Origin: Loxodes magnus
Lineage: Eukaryota > Ciliophora > Karyorelictea > Loxodida > Loxodidae
Length of the DNA stretch: 64,000 bases
Reading direction: 5' to 3'
NCBI GenBank assembly: GCA_946699065.1
Contig: CAMPDV010001306.1
Span: forward strand, 56,030 to 120,029
The position numbers and the translations under genes are program-made. The notes under the pieces are model-generated. The model saw only the letters and a program-made list of their open reading frames with translations, ran no database searches and was not told where the DNA came from. Of this stretch, positions 13,024 to 25,419 are shown one piece after another; the first letter of the stretch is position 1, and every line of letters begins with the position of its first letter.

Positions 13024-16000
13024 TCTGTGGCTATATCCAGTGATTCAGAGTTCATCGTATCGAGAAGTCGAGATAATACGGTGAGACTATGGGACGTCAA
13101 GACAGGTACCTGTAAGACCATGAGTGGTCACACTAGTCTTGTATATGCTGTGGCTATATCCAGTAATTCAGAGTTCATCGTATCGGGAAGTCATGATTAG
13201 ACGGTGAGACTATGGGACGTCAAGACAGGTACCTGTAAGACCATGAGTGGTCACGCAGCTTCAGTATGATCTGTGGCTATATCCAGTGATTCAGAGTTCA
13301 TTGTATCAGGAAGTCGAGATAATACGGTGAGACTATGGGACGTCAAGACAGGTACCTGTAGGACCATGAGTGGTCACGCAGCTTCAGTATGATCTGTGGC
13401 TATATCCAGTGATTCAGAGTTCATCGTATCGGGAAGTCATGATTATACGGTGAGACTATGGGACGTCAAGACAGGTACCTGTAAGACCATGAGTGGTCAC
13501 ACTAGTCATGTATGATCTGTGGCTATATCCAGTGATTCAGAGTTCATCGTATCGGGAAGTAGAGATTAGACGGTGAGACTATGGGACGTCAAGACAGGTA
13601 ACAGTAAGACCATGAGTGGTCACACTAGTAATGTATATGCTGTGGCTATATCCAGTAATTCAGAGTTCATCGTATCGGGAAGTTATGATTATACGGTGAG
13701 ACTATGGGACGTCAAGACAGGTACCTGTAAGACCATGAGTGGTCACACTAGTTCTGTATATGCTGTGGCTATATCCAGTGATTCAGAGTTCATCGTATCG
13801 GGAAGTGGAGATAATACGGTGAGACTATGGGACGTCAAGACAGGTACCTGTAAGACCATGAGTGGTCACACTAGTTATGTATATGCTGTGGCTATATCCA
13901 GTAATTCAGAGTTCATCGTATCGGGAAGTGGAGATTATACGGTGAGACTATGGGACGTCAAGACAGGTACCTGTAAGACCATGAGTGGTCACACTAGTTA
14001 TGTATATGCTGTGGCTATATCCAGTGATTCAGAGTTCATCGTATCGGGAAGTTATGATTATACGGTGAGACTATGGGACGTCAAGACAGGTACCTGTAGG
14101 ACCATGAGTGGTCACGCAGCTTCAGTATGATCTGTGGCTATATCCAGTGATTCAGAGTTCATCGTATCGGGAAGTCATGATTATACGGTGAGACTATGAG
14201 ACGTCAAGACAGGTACCTGTAAGACCATGAGTGGTCACACTAGTGTTGTATATGCTGTGGCTATATCCAGTGATTCAGAGTTCATCGTATCGGGAAGTCG
14301 AGATAATACGGTGAGACTATGGGACGTCAAGACAGGTACCTGTAAGACCATGAGTGGTCACACTAGTTATGTATATGCTGTGGCTATATCCAGTGATTCA
14401 GAGTTCATCGTATCGGGAAGTAGAGATTAGACGGTGAGACTATGGGACGTCAAGACAGGTACCTGTAAGACCATGAGAGGTCACACTAGTCTTGTATATG
14501 CTGTGGCTATATCCAGTGATTCAGAGTTCATCGTATCTGGAAGTGGAGATTATACGGTGAGACTATGGGACGTCAAGACAGGTACCTGTAAGACCATGAG
14601 TGGTCACACTAGTCTTGTATATGCTGTGGCTATATCCAGTGATTCAGAGTTCATCGTATCGGGAAGTTATGATAATACGGTGAGACTATGGGACGTCAAG
14701 ACAGGTACCTGTAAGACCATGAGTGGTCACACTAGTCTTGTATATGCTGTGGCTATATCCAGTGATTCAGAGTTCATCGTATCGGGAAGTCATGATTATA
14801 CGGTGAGACTATGGGACGTCAAGACAGGTACCTGTAAGACCATGAGTGGTCACACATATTCTGTAAGATCTGTGGCTATATCCAGTGATTCAGAGTTCAT
14901 CGTATCGGGAAGTAGAGATTAGACGGTGAGACTATGGGACGTCAAGACAGGTAACAGTAAGACCATGAGTGGTCACACAAATTATGTATATGCTGTGGCT
15001 ATATCCAGTGATTCAGAGTTCATTGTATCGGGAAGTTATGATAATACGGTGAGACTATGGGACGTCAAGACAGGTACCTGTAAGACCATGAGTGGTCACA
15101 CTAGTCTTGTATATGCTGTGGCTATATCCAGTGATTCAGAGTTCATCGTATCAGGAAGTCGAGATAATACGGTGAGACTATGGGACGTCAAGACAGGTAC
15201 CTGTAGGACCATGAGTGGTCACACTAGTTATGTATATGCTGTGGCTATATCCAGTGATTCAGAGTTCATTGTATCAGGAAGTTATGATTATACGGTGAGA
15301 ATATAGGACGTCAAGACAGGTACCTGTAAGACCATGAGTGGTCACACTAGTCATGTATGATCTGTGGCTATATCCAGTGATTCAGAGTTCATCGTATCGA
15401 GAAGTCGAGATAATACGGTGAGACTATGGGACGTCAAGACAGGTACCTGTAGGACCATGAGTGGTCACGCAGCTTCAGTATGATCTGTGGCTATATCCAG
15501 TGATTCAGAGTTCATCGTATCGGGAAGTCATGATTATACGGTGAGACTATGGGACGTCAAGACAGGTACCTGTAAGACCATGAGTGGTCACACTAGTCAT
15601 GTATGATCTGTGGCTATATCCAGTGATTCAGAGTTCATTGTATCAGGAAGTCGAGATAATACGGTGAGACTATGGGACGTCAAGACAGGTACCTGTAGGA
15701 CCATGAGTGGTCACGCAGCTTCAGTATGATCTGTGGCTATATCCAGTGATTCAGAGTTCATCGTATCAGGAAGTCGAGATAATACGGTGAGACTATGGGA
15801 CGTCAAGACAGGTACCTGTAAGACCATGAGTGGTCACACTAGTCATGTATGATCTGTGGCTATATCCAGTGATTCAGAGTTCATCGTATCGGGAAGTAGA
15901 GATTAGACGGTGAGACTATGGGACGTCAAGACAGGTACCTGTAAGACCATGAGTGGTCACACTAGTTCTGTATATGCTGTGGCTATATCCAGTGATTCAG

Positions 16001-16028
16001 AGTTCATCGTATCGGGAAGTGGAGATTA
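12954..16028 (+). repeat. Higher-order repeat, 25 units, copy 1
   Basis: This 3,075-bp block is followed directly by a near-identical copy. Its 16 stops at 13198, 13267, 13390, 13513, 13567, 14128, 14197, 14428, 14920, 15304, 15358, 15481, 15604, 15727, 15850 and 15904 all recur at +3,075. Open pieces are 13573-14130 (185 codons), 14227-14430, 14434-14922, 14926-15306 and 15910-16098. Private markers are TCTGGA near 14,536 and ATATAG (Leu21 to Ile, Trp22 to stop) at 15,301-15,306. It differs from copy 2 at about 15,041 (AAT here, TAT in copy 2). Borders are accurate to roughly 20 bp. Confidence 0.88.
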
Positions 16029-19000
16029 TACGGTGAGACTATGGGACGTCAAGACAGGTACCTGTAAGACCATGAGTGGTCACACTAGTCATGTATGATC
16101 TGTGGCTATATCCAGTGATTCAGAGTTCATCGTATCGAGAAGTCGAGATAATACGGTGAGACTATGGGACGTCAAGACAGGTACCTGTAAGACCATGAGT
16201 GGTCACACTAGTCTTGTATATGCTGTGGCTATATCCAGTAATTCAGAGTTCATCGTATCGGGAAGTCATGATTAGACGGTGAGACTATGGGACGTCAAGA
16301 CAGGTACCTGTAAGACCATGAGTGGTCACGCAGCTTCAGTATGATCTGTGGCTATATCCAGTGATTCAGAGTTCATTGTATCAGGAAGTCGAGATAATAC
16401 GGTGAGACTATGGGACGTCAAGACAGGTACCTGTAGGACCATGAGTGGTCACGCAGCTTCAGTATGATCTGTGGCTATATCCAGTGATTCAGAGTTCATC
16501 GTATCGGGAAGTCATGATTATACGGTGAGACTATGGGACGTCAAGACAGGTACCTGTAAGACCATGAGTGGTCACACTAGTCATGTATGATCTGTGGCTA
16601 TATCCAGTGATTCAGAGTTCATCGTATCGGGAAGTAGAGATTAGACGGTGAGACTATGGGACGTCAAGACAGGTAACAGTAAGACCATGAGTGGTCACAC
16701 TAGTAATGTATATGCTGTGGCTATATCCAGTAATTCAGAGTTCATCGTATCGGGAAGTTATGATTATACGGTGAGACTATGGGACGTCAAGACAGGTACC
16801 TGTAAGACCATGAGTGGTCACACTAGTTCTGTATATGCTGTGGCTATATCCAGTGATTCAGAGTTCATCGTATCGGGAAGTGGAGATAATACGGTGAGAC
16901 TATGGGACGTCAAGACAGGTACCTGTAAGACCATGAGTGGTCACACTAGTTATGTATATGCTGTGGCTATATCCAGTAATTCAGAGTTCATCGTATCGGG
17001 AAGTGGAGATTATACGGTGAGACTATGGGACGTCAAGACAGGTACCTGTAAGACCATGAGTGGTCACACTAGTTATGTATATGCTGTGGCTATATCCAGT
17101 GATTCAGAGTTCATCGTATCGGGAAGTTATGATTATACGGTGAGACTATGGGACGTCAAGACAGGTACCTGTAGGACCATGAGTGGTCACGCAGCTTCAG
17201 TATGATCTGTGGCTATATCCAGTGATTCAGAGTTCATCGTATCGGGAAGTCATGATTATACGGTGAGACTATGAGACGTCAAGACAGGTACCTGTAAGAC
17301 CATGAGTGGTCACACTAGTGTTGTATATGCTGTGGCTATATCCAGTGATTCAGAGTTCATCGTATCGGGAAGTCGAGATAATACGGTGAGACTATGGGAC
17401 GTCAAGACAGGTACCTGTAAGACCATGAGTGGTCACACTAGTTATGTATATGCTGTGGCTATATCCAGTGATTCAGAGTTCATCGTATCGGGAAGTAGAG
17501 ATTAGACGGTGAGACTATGGGACGTCAAGACAGGTACCTGTAAGACCATGAGAGGTCACACTAGTCTTGTATATGCTGTGGCTATATCCAGTGATTCAGA
17601 GTTCATCGTATCTGGAAGTGGAGATTATACGGTGAGACTATGGGACGTCAAGACAGGTACCTGTAAGACCATGAGTGGTCACACTAGTCTTGTATATGCT
17701 GTGGCTATATCCAGTGATTCAGAGTTCATCGTATCGGGAAGTTATGATAATACGGTGAGACTATGGGACGTCAAGACAGGTACCTGTAAGACCATGAGTG
17801 GTCACACTAGTCTTGTATATGCTGTGGCTATATCCAGTGATTCAGAGTTCATCGTATCGGGAAGTCATGATTATACGGTGAGACTATGGGACGTCAAGAC
17901 AGGTACCTGTAAGACCATGAGTGGTCACACATATTCTGTAAGATCTGTGGCTATATCCAGTGATTCAGAGTTCATCGTATCGGGAAGTAGAGATTAGACG
18001 GTGAGACTATGGGACGTCAAGACAGGTAACAGTAAGACCATGAGTGGTCACACAAATTATGTATATGCTGTGGCTATATCCAGTGATTCAGAGTTCATTG
18101 TATCGGGAAGTTATGATTATACGGTGAGACTATGGGACGTCAAGACAGGTACCTGTAAGACCATGAGTGGTCACACTAGTCTTGTATATGCTGTGGCTAT
18201 ATCCAGTGATTCAGAGTTCATCGTATCAGGAAGTCGAGATAATACGGTGAGACTATGGGACGTCAAGACAGGTACCTGTAGGACCATGAGTGGTCACACT
18301 AGTTATGTATATGCTGTGGCTATATCCAGTGATTCAGAGTTCATTGTATCAGGAAGTTATGATTATACGGTGAGAATATAGGACGTCAAGACAGGTACCT
18401 GTAAGACCATGAGTGGTCACACTAGTCATGTATGATCTGTGGCTATATCCAGTGATTCAGAGTTCATCGTATCGAGAAGTCGAGATAATACGGTGAGACT
18501 ATGGGACGTCAAGACAGGTACCTGTAGGACCATGAGTGGTCACGCAGCTTCAGTATGATCTGTGGCTATATCCAGTGATTCAGAGTTCATCGTATCGGGA
18601 AGTCATGATTATACGGTGAGACTATGGGACGTCAAGACAGGTACCTGTAAGACCATGAGTGGTCACACTAGTCATGTATGATCTGTGGCTATATCCAGTG
18701 ATTCAGAGTTCATTGTATCAGGAAGTCGAGATAATACGGTGAGACTATGGGACGTCAAGACAGGTACCTGTAGGACCATGAGTGGTCACGCAGCTTCAGT
18801 ATGATCTGTGGCTATATCCAGTGATTCAGAGTTCATCGTATCAGGAAGTCGAGATAATACGGTGAGACTATGGGACGTCAAGACAGGTACCTGTAAGACC
18901 ATGAGTGGTCACACTAGTCATGTATGATCTGTGGCTATATCCAGTGATTCAGAGTTCATCGTATCGGGAAGTAGAGATTAGACGGTGAGACTATGGGACG

Positions 19001-19103
19001 TCAAGACAGGTACCTGTAAGACCATGAGTGGTCACACTAGTTCTGTATATGCTGTGGCTATATCCAGTGATTCAGAGTTCATCGTATCGGGAAGTGGAGA
19101 TAA
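16029..19103 (+). repeat. Higher-order repeat, 25 units, copy 2
   Basis: This is the +3,075 copy of 12,954-16,028, with open pieces 16648-17205, 17302-17505, 17509-17997 and 18001-18381. It shares TCTGGA near 17,611 and ATATAG at 18,376-18,381 with copy 1. I saw one coding difference: TAT (Tyr17) near 18,116 where copy 1 has AAT (Asn). Such identity implies a very recent tandem duplication or an assembly duplication. Confidence 0.88.
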
Positions 19104-19722
19104 TACGGTGAGACTATGGGACGTCAAGACAGGTACCTGTAAGACCATGAGTGGTCACACTAGTTATGTATATGCTGTGGCTATATCCAGTAATTCAGAG
19201 TTCATCGTATCGGGAAGTCATGATTATACGGTGAGACTATGGGACGTCAAGACAGGTACCTGTAAGACCATGAGTGGTCACACTAGATAAGTATTATCTG
19301 TGGCTATATCCAGTGATTCAGAGTTCATCGTATCGGGAAGTCATGATTATACGGTGAGACTATGGGACGTCAAGACAGGTACCTGTAAGACCATGAGTGG
19401 TCACACTAGTCATGTATGATCTGTGGCTATATCCAGTGATTCAGAGTTCATTGTATCAGGAAGTCGAGATAATACGGTGAGACTATGGGACGTCAAGACA
19501 GGTACCTGTAAGACCATGAGTGGTCACACTAGATAAGTATTATCTGTGGCTATATCCAGTGATTCAGAGTTCATCGTATCGGGAAGTCATGATTATACGG
19601 TGAGACTATGGGACGTCAAGACAGGTACCTGTAAGACCATGAGTGGTCACACTAGTCATGTATGATCTGTGGCTATATCCAGTGATTCAGAGTTCATTGT
19701 ATCAGGAAGTCGAGATAATACG
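18985..19722 (+). pseudogene. WD40 segment 18985-19290 and stop-broken units to 19665
   Basis: The 101-codon piece 18985-19290 ends in TR-TAA (19288). Further stops are TGA 19417 (SHV), TAA 19534 (TR) and TGA 19663 (SHV). The TR-TAA then SHV-TGA pair of units occurs twice in a row here (19288/19417 and 19534/19663), a two-unit duplication of 246 bp. Confidence 0.75.
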
Positions 19723-19723
19723 G

Positions 19724-21724
19724 TGAGACTATGGGACGTCAAGACAGGTACCTGTAAGACCATGAGAGGTCACACTAGTCTTGTATATGCTGTGGCTATA
19801 TCCAGTGATTCAGAGTTCATCGTATCGGGAAGTGGAGATTATACGGTGAGACTATGGGACGTCAAGACAGGTACCTGTAAGACCATGAGTGGTCACACTA
19901 GTCTTGTATATGCTGTGGCTATATCCAGTGATTCAGAGTTCATCGTATCGGGAAGTTATGATAATACGGTGAGACTATGGGACGTCAAGACAGGTACCTG
20001 TAAGACCATGAGTGGTCACACTAGTCTTGTATATGCTGTGGCTATATCCAGTGATTCAGAGTTCATCGTATCGGGAAGTCATGATTATACGGTGAGACTA
20101 TGGGACGTCAAGACAGGTACCTGTAAGACCATGAGTGGTCACACATATTCTGTAAGATCTGTGGCTATATCCAGTGATTCAGAGTTCATCGTATCGGGAA
20201 GTAGAGATTAGACGGTGAGACTATGGGACGTCAAGACAGGTAACAGTAAGACCATGAGTGGTCACACAAATTATGTATATGCTGTGGCTATATCCAGTGA
20301 TTCAGAGTTCATTGTATCGGGAAGTTATGATAATACGGTGAGACTATGGGACGTCAAGACAGGTACCTGTAAGACCATGAGTGGTCACACTAGTCTTGTA
20401 TATGCTGTGGCTATATCCAGTGATTCAGAGTTCATCGTATCAGGAAGTCGAGATAATACGGTGAGACTATGGGACGTCAAGACAGGTACCTGTAGGACCA
20501 TGAGTGGTCACACTAGTTATGTATATGCTGTGGCTATATCCAGTGATTCAGAGTTCATTGTATCAGGAAGTTATGATTATACGGTGAGACTATAGGACGT
20601 CAAGACAGGTACCTGTAAGACCATGAGTGGTCACACTAGTCATGTATGATCTGTGGCTATATCCAGTGATTCAGAGTTCATCGTATCGAGAAGTCGAGAT
20701 AATACGGTGAGACTATGGGACGTCAAGACAGGTACCTGTAGGACCATGAGTGGTCACGCAGCTTCAGTATGATCTGTGGCTATATCCAGTGATTCAGAGT
20801 TCATCGTATCGGGAAGTCATGATTATACGGTGAGACTATGGGACGTCAAGACAGGTACCTGTAAGACCATGAGTGGTCACACTAGTCATGTATGATCTGT
20901 GGCTATATCCAGTGATTCAGAGTTCATTGTATCAGGAAGTCGAGATAATACGGTGAGACTATGGGACGTCAAGACAGGTACCTGTAGGACCATGAGTGGT
21001 CACGCAGCTTCAGTATGATCTGTGGCTATATCCAGTGATTCAGAGTTCATCGTATCAGGAAGTCGAGATAATACGGTGAGACTATGGGACGTCAAGACAG
21101 GTACCTGTAAGACCATGAGTGGTCACACTAGTCATGTATGATCTGTGGCTATATCCAGTGATTCAGAGTTCATCGTATCGGGAAGTAGAGATTAGACGGT
21201 GAGACTATGGGACGTCAAGACAGGTACCTGTAAGACCATGAGTGGTCACACTAGTTCTGTATATGCTGTGGCTATATCCAGTGATTCAGAGTTCATCGTA
21301 TCGGGAAGTGGAGATAATACGGTGAGACTATGGGACGTCAAGACAGGTACCTGTAAGACCATGAGTGGTCACACTAGTTATGTATATGCTGTGGCTATAT
21401 CCAGTAATTCAGAGTTCATCGTATCGGGAAGTCATGATTATACGGTGAGACTATGGGACGTCAAGACAGGTACCTGTAAGACCATGAGTGGTCACACTAG
21501 ATAAGTATTATCTGTGGCTATATCCAGTGATTCAGAGTTCATCGTATCGGGAAGTCATGATTATACGGTGAGACTATGGGACGTCAAGACAGGTACCTGT
21601 AAGACCATGAGTGGTCACACTAGTCATGTATGATCTGTGGCTATATCCAGTGATTCAGAGTTCATTGTATCAGGAAGTCGAGATAATACGGTGAGACTAT
21701 GGGACGTCAAGACAGGTACCTGTA
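19724..21724 (+). repeat. Third, partial copy of the 12.9-19.1 kb higher-order repeat
   Basis: This stretch matches about 17,510-19,510 at an offset of 2,214 bp (18 units). Stops at 20209, 20593, 20647, 20770, 20893, 21016, 21139, 21193 and 21502 correspond to those at 17995-19288. It lacks the two private markers of copies 1 and 2: it has TCGGGA instead of TCTGGA, and CTATAG at 20,590-20,595 instead of ATATAG. It carries AAT near 20,330 like copy 1. Open pieces are 19669-20211 (180 codons), 20215-20595 (126) and 21199-21504 (101). Confidence 0.8.
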
Positions 21725-22251
21725 GGACCATGAGTGGTCACGCAGCTTCAGTATGATCTGTGGCTATATCCAGTGATTCAGAGTTCATCGTATCAGGAAG
21801 TCGAGATAATACGGTGAGACTATGGGACGTCAAGACAGGTAACAGTAAGACCATGAGTGGTCACACTAGTAATGTATATGCTGTGGCTATATCCAGTAAT
21901 TCAGAGTTCATCGTATCGGGAAGTCATGATTAGACGGTGAGACTATGGGACGTCAAGACAGGTACCTGTAAGACCATGAGTGGTCACACTAGTTCTGTAT
22001 ATGCTGTGGCTATATCCAGTGATTCAGAGTTCATCGTATCGGGAAGTGGAGATAATACGGTGAGACTATGGGACGTCAAGACAGGTACCTGTAAGACCAT
22101 GAGTGGTCACACTAGTTATGTATATGCTGTGGCTATATCCAGTAATTCAGAGTTCATCGTATCGGGAAGTCATGATTATACGGTGAGACTATGGGACGTC
22201 AAGACAGGTACCTGTAAGACCATGAGTGGTCACACTAGATAAGTATTATCT
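21725..22251 (+). pseudogene. WD40 units with stops at 21754, 21931 and 22240; repeats 21,190-21,540
   Basis: The piece 21937-22242 (101 codons, TSSV-SGDN, TSYV-SNSEF-SHDY, TR-TAA) has the same protein sequence as 21199-21504, 738 bp (6 units) to the left. The preceding unit has the NSKT strand-d variant. TGA 21754 is in an AASV loop and TAG 21931 follows SHD. Confidence 0.75.
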
Positions 22252-23535
22252 GTGGCTATATCCAGTGATTCAGAGTTCATCGTATCGGGAAGTTATGATT
22301 ATACGGTGAGACTATGGGACGTCAAGACAGGTACCTGTAGGACCATGAGTGGTCACACTAGTTATGTATATGCTGTGGCTATATCCAGTGATTCAGAGTT
22401 CATCGTATCGGGAAGTGGAGATTATACGGTGAGACTATGGGACGTCAAGACAGGTACCTGTAAGACCATGAGTGGTCACACTAGTCTTGTATATGCTGTG
22501 GCTATATCCAGTGATTCAGAGTTCATCGTATCGGGAAGTCATGATAATACGGTGAGACTATGGTACGTCAAGACAGGTACCTGTAAGACCATGAGTGGTC
22601 ACACAGATTCAGTATTATCTGTGGCTATATCCAGTGATTCAGAGTTCATCGTATCGGGAAGTCATGATTATACGGTGAGACTATGGGACGTCAAGACAGG
22701 TACCTGTAAGACCATGAGTGGTCACACTAGTTATGTATGATCTGTGGCTATATCCAGTGATTCAGAGTTCATCGTATCGGGAAGTCATGATTATACGGTG
22801 AGACTATGGGACGTCAAGACAGGTACCTGTAAGACCATGAGAGGTCACACTAGTCTTGTATATGCTGTTGCTATATCCAGTGATTCAGAGTTCATCGTAT
22901 CGGGAAGTGGAGATTATACGGTGAGACTATGGGACGTCAAGACAGGTACCTGTAAGACCATGAGTGGTCACACTAGTCTTGTATATGCTGTGGCTATATC
23001 CAGTGATTCAGAGTTCATCGTATCGGGAAGTTATGATAATACGGTGAGACTATGGGACGTCAAGACAGGTACCTGTAAGACCATGAGTGGTCACACTAGT
23101 CTTGTATATGCTGTGGCTATATCCAGTGATTCAGAGTTCATCGTATCGGGAAGTCATGATTATACGGTGAGACTATGGGACGTCAAGACAGGTACCTGTA
23201 AGACCATGAGTGGTCACACATATTCTGTAAGATCTGTGGCTATATCCAGTGATTCAGAGTTCATCGTATCGGGAAGTAGAGATTAGACGGTGAGACTATG
23301 GGACGTCAAGACAGGTAACAGTAAGACCATGAGTGGTCACACAAATTATGTATATGCTGTGGCTATATCCAGTGATTCAGAGTTCATTGTATCAGGAAGT
23401 CGAGATAATACGGTGAGACTGAGGGACGTCAAGACAGGTACCTGTAAGACCATGAGTGGTCACACTAGTAATGTATATGCTGTGGCTATATCCAGTGATT
23501 CAGAGTTCATCGTATCGGGAAGTCATGATTAGACG
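22252..23535 (+). pseudogene. WD40 segments 22252-22740, 22744-23286 and 23290-23532
   Basis: Open pieces of 162, 180 and 80 codons end at TGA 22738 (the only SYV-TGA seen), TAG 23284 (RD) and TAG 23530 (HD). Near 22,564 the WD aspartate is replaced by Tyr (TGG-TAC). The MRGH-TSLV block carries a private GTT for GTG near 22,866. Near 23,420 the conserved Trp is Arg (CTG-AGG). Both markers recur 2,706 bp downstream. Confidence 0.8.
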
Positions 23536-25367
23536 GTGAGACTATGGGACGTCAAGACAGGTACCTGTAAGACCATGAGTGGTCACACTAGTAATGTATA
23601 TGCTGTGGCTATATCCAGTGATTCAGAGTTCATTGTATCAGGAAGTCGAGATAATACGGTGAGACTATGGGACGTCAAGACAGGTACCTGTAAGACCATG
23701 AGTGGTCACACTAGTTATGTAAGATCTGTGGCTATATCCAGTGATTCAGAGTTCATCGTATCGGGAAGTCATGATTATACGGTGAGACTATGGGACGTCA
23801 AGACAGGTACCTGTAAGACCATGAGTGGTCACACTAGTTATGTATATGCTGTGGCTATATCCAGTGATTCAGAGTTCATCGTATCGGGAAGTAGAGATAA
23901 TACGGTGAGACTATGGAACGTCAAGACAGGTACCTGTAAGACCATGAGTGGTCACACTAGTTATGTAAGATCTGTGGCTATATCCAGTGATTCAGAGTTC
24001 ATCGTATCGGGAAGTCATGATTATACGGTGAGACTATGGGACGTCAAGACAGGTACCTGTAAGACCATGAGTGGTCACACTAGTTATGTATATGCTGTGG
24101 CTATATCCAGTGATTCAGAGTTCATTGTATCAGGAAGTCGAGATAATACGGTGAGACTATGGGACGTCAAGACAGGTACCTGTAAGACCATGAGTGGTCA
24201 CACTAGTTATGTAAGATCTGTGGCTATATCCAGTGATTCAGAGTTCATCGTATCGGGAAGTCATGATTATACGGTGAGACTATGGGACGTCAAGACAGGT
24301 ACCTGTAAGACCATGAGTGGTCACACTAGTTATGTATATGCTGTGGCTATATCCAGTGATTCAGAGTTCATCGTATCGGGAAGTTATGATTATACGGTGA
24401 GACTATGGGACGTCAAGACAGGTACCTGTAAGACCATGAGTGGTCACACTAGTTATGTAAGATCTGTGGCTATATCCAGTGATTCAGAGTTCATCGTATC
24501 GGGAAGTTATGATTATACGGTGAGACTATGGGACGTCAAGACAGGTACCTGTAAGACCATGAGTGGTCACACTAGTAATGTATATGCTGTGGCTATATCC
24601 AGTAATTCAGAGTTCATCGTATCGGGAAGTGATGATAAGACGGTGAAACTATGGGACGTCAAGACAGGTACCTGTAAGACAATGAGTGGTCACACTTGAT
24701 AAGTATTATCTGTGGCTATATCCAGTAATTCAGAGTTCATCGTATCGGGAAGTGATGATAAGACGGTGAGACTATGGGACGTCAAGACAGGTATCTGTAA
24801 GACCATGAGTGGTCACACAAATTATGTATATGCTGTGGCTATATCCAGTGATTCAGAGTTCATCGTATCGGGAAGTGGAGATTATACGGTGAGACTATGG
24901 GACGTCAAGACAGGTACCTGTAAGACCATGAGTGGTCACACTAGTCTTGTATATGCTGTGGCTATATCCAGTGATTCAGAGTTCATCGTATCGGGAAGTT
25001 ATGATAATACGGTGAGACTATGGGACGTCAAGACAGGTACCTGTAAGACCATGAGTGGTCACACAAATTATGTATATGCTGTGGCTATATCCAGTGATTC
25101 AGAGTTCATCGTATCGGGAAGTTATGATTATACGGTGAGACTATGGGACGTCAAGACAGGTATCTGTAAGACCATGAGTGGTCACACAAATTATGTATAT
25201 GCTGTGGCTATATCCAGTGATTCAGAGTTCATCGTATCGGGAAGTGGAGATTATACGGTGAGACTATGGGACGTCAAGACAGGTACCTGTAAGACCATGA
25301 GTGGTCACACTAGTCTTGTATATGCTGTGGCTATATCCAGTGATTCAGAGTTCATCGTATCGGGAAG
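22789..25367 (+). repeat. 21-unit block, copy 1 (matches 25,495-28,073)
   Basis: About 2,579 bp match at an offset of 2,706 bp (22 units). Shared private markers are GTT near 22,866 and 25,572, CTGAGG at 23,420 and 26,126, AAGACA before ATG at about 24,680 and 27,386, and the consecutive stops TGA-TAA at 24697-24702 and 27403-27408. The match breaks where SHDY with a Trp-stop (25390) faces SGDY with an intact Trp. Borders are approximate. Confidence 0.88.
23536..24699 (+). CDS. Open WD40 segment, 387 codons (about 9.5 units), copy 1
   Basis: It is open between TAG 23530 and TGA 24697 (followed at once by TAA 24700). TSYV-RSV loops (GTA-AGA-TCT) alternate with TSYV-YAV loops along the segment, giving an alternating two-unit rhythm through strand-a codon 40. 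One unit has W-N in place of WD. The last full unit is a DDK-Lys20 type. The same 387-codon protein is encoded again at 26242-27405. Nine blades exceed one ordinary propeller. Confidence 0.4.
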   Translation: MRLWDVKTGTCKTMSGHTSNVYAVAISSDSEFIVSGSRDNTVRLWDVKTGTCKTMSGHTSYVRSVAISSDSEFIVSGSHDYTVRLWDVKTGTCKTMSGHTSYVYAVAISSDSEFIVSGSRDNTVRLWNVKTGTCKTMSGHTSYVRSVAISSDSEFIVSGSHDYTVRLWDVKTGTCKTMSGHTSYVYAVAISSDSEFIVSGSRDNTVRLWDVKTGTCKTMSGHTSYVRSVAISSDSEFIVSGSHDYTVRLWDVKTGTCKTMSGHTSYVYAVAISSDSEFIVSGSYDYTVRLWDVKTGTCKTMSGHTSYVRSVAISSDSEFIVSGSYDYTVRLWDVKTGTCKTMSGHTSNVYAVAISSNSEFIVSGSDDKTVKLWDVKTGTCKTMSGHT

Positions 25368-25392
25368 TCATGATTATACGGTGAGACTATGA
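24712..25392 (+). CDS. Open WD40 segment, 226 codons (about 5.5 units)
   Basis: It follows the TGA-TAA pair at 24697-24702 and ends with TGA 25390-25392 replacing the conserved Trp (CTA-TGA-GAC). Two units carry Ile28 (GICKT). The downstream copy (27418 onward) keeps Trp at the equivalent region and stays open for 100 more codons, so the Trp-stop is what shortens this copy. Confidence 0.35.
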   Translation: MAISSNSEFIVSGSDDKTVRLWDVKTGICKTMSGHTNYVYAVAISSDSEFIVSGSGDYTVRLWDVKTGTCKTMSGHTSLVYAVAISSDSEFIVSGSYDNTVRLWDVKTGTCKTMSGHTNYVYAVAISSDSEFIVSGSYDYTVRLWDVKTGICKTMSGHTNYVYAVAISSDSEFIVSGSGDYTVRLWDVKTGTCKTMSGHTSLVYAVAISSDSEFIVSGSHDYTVRL

Positions 25393-25419
25393 GACGTCAA
25401 GACAGGTACCTGTAAGACC

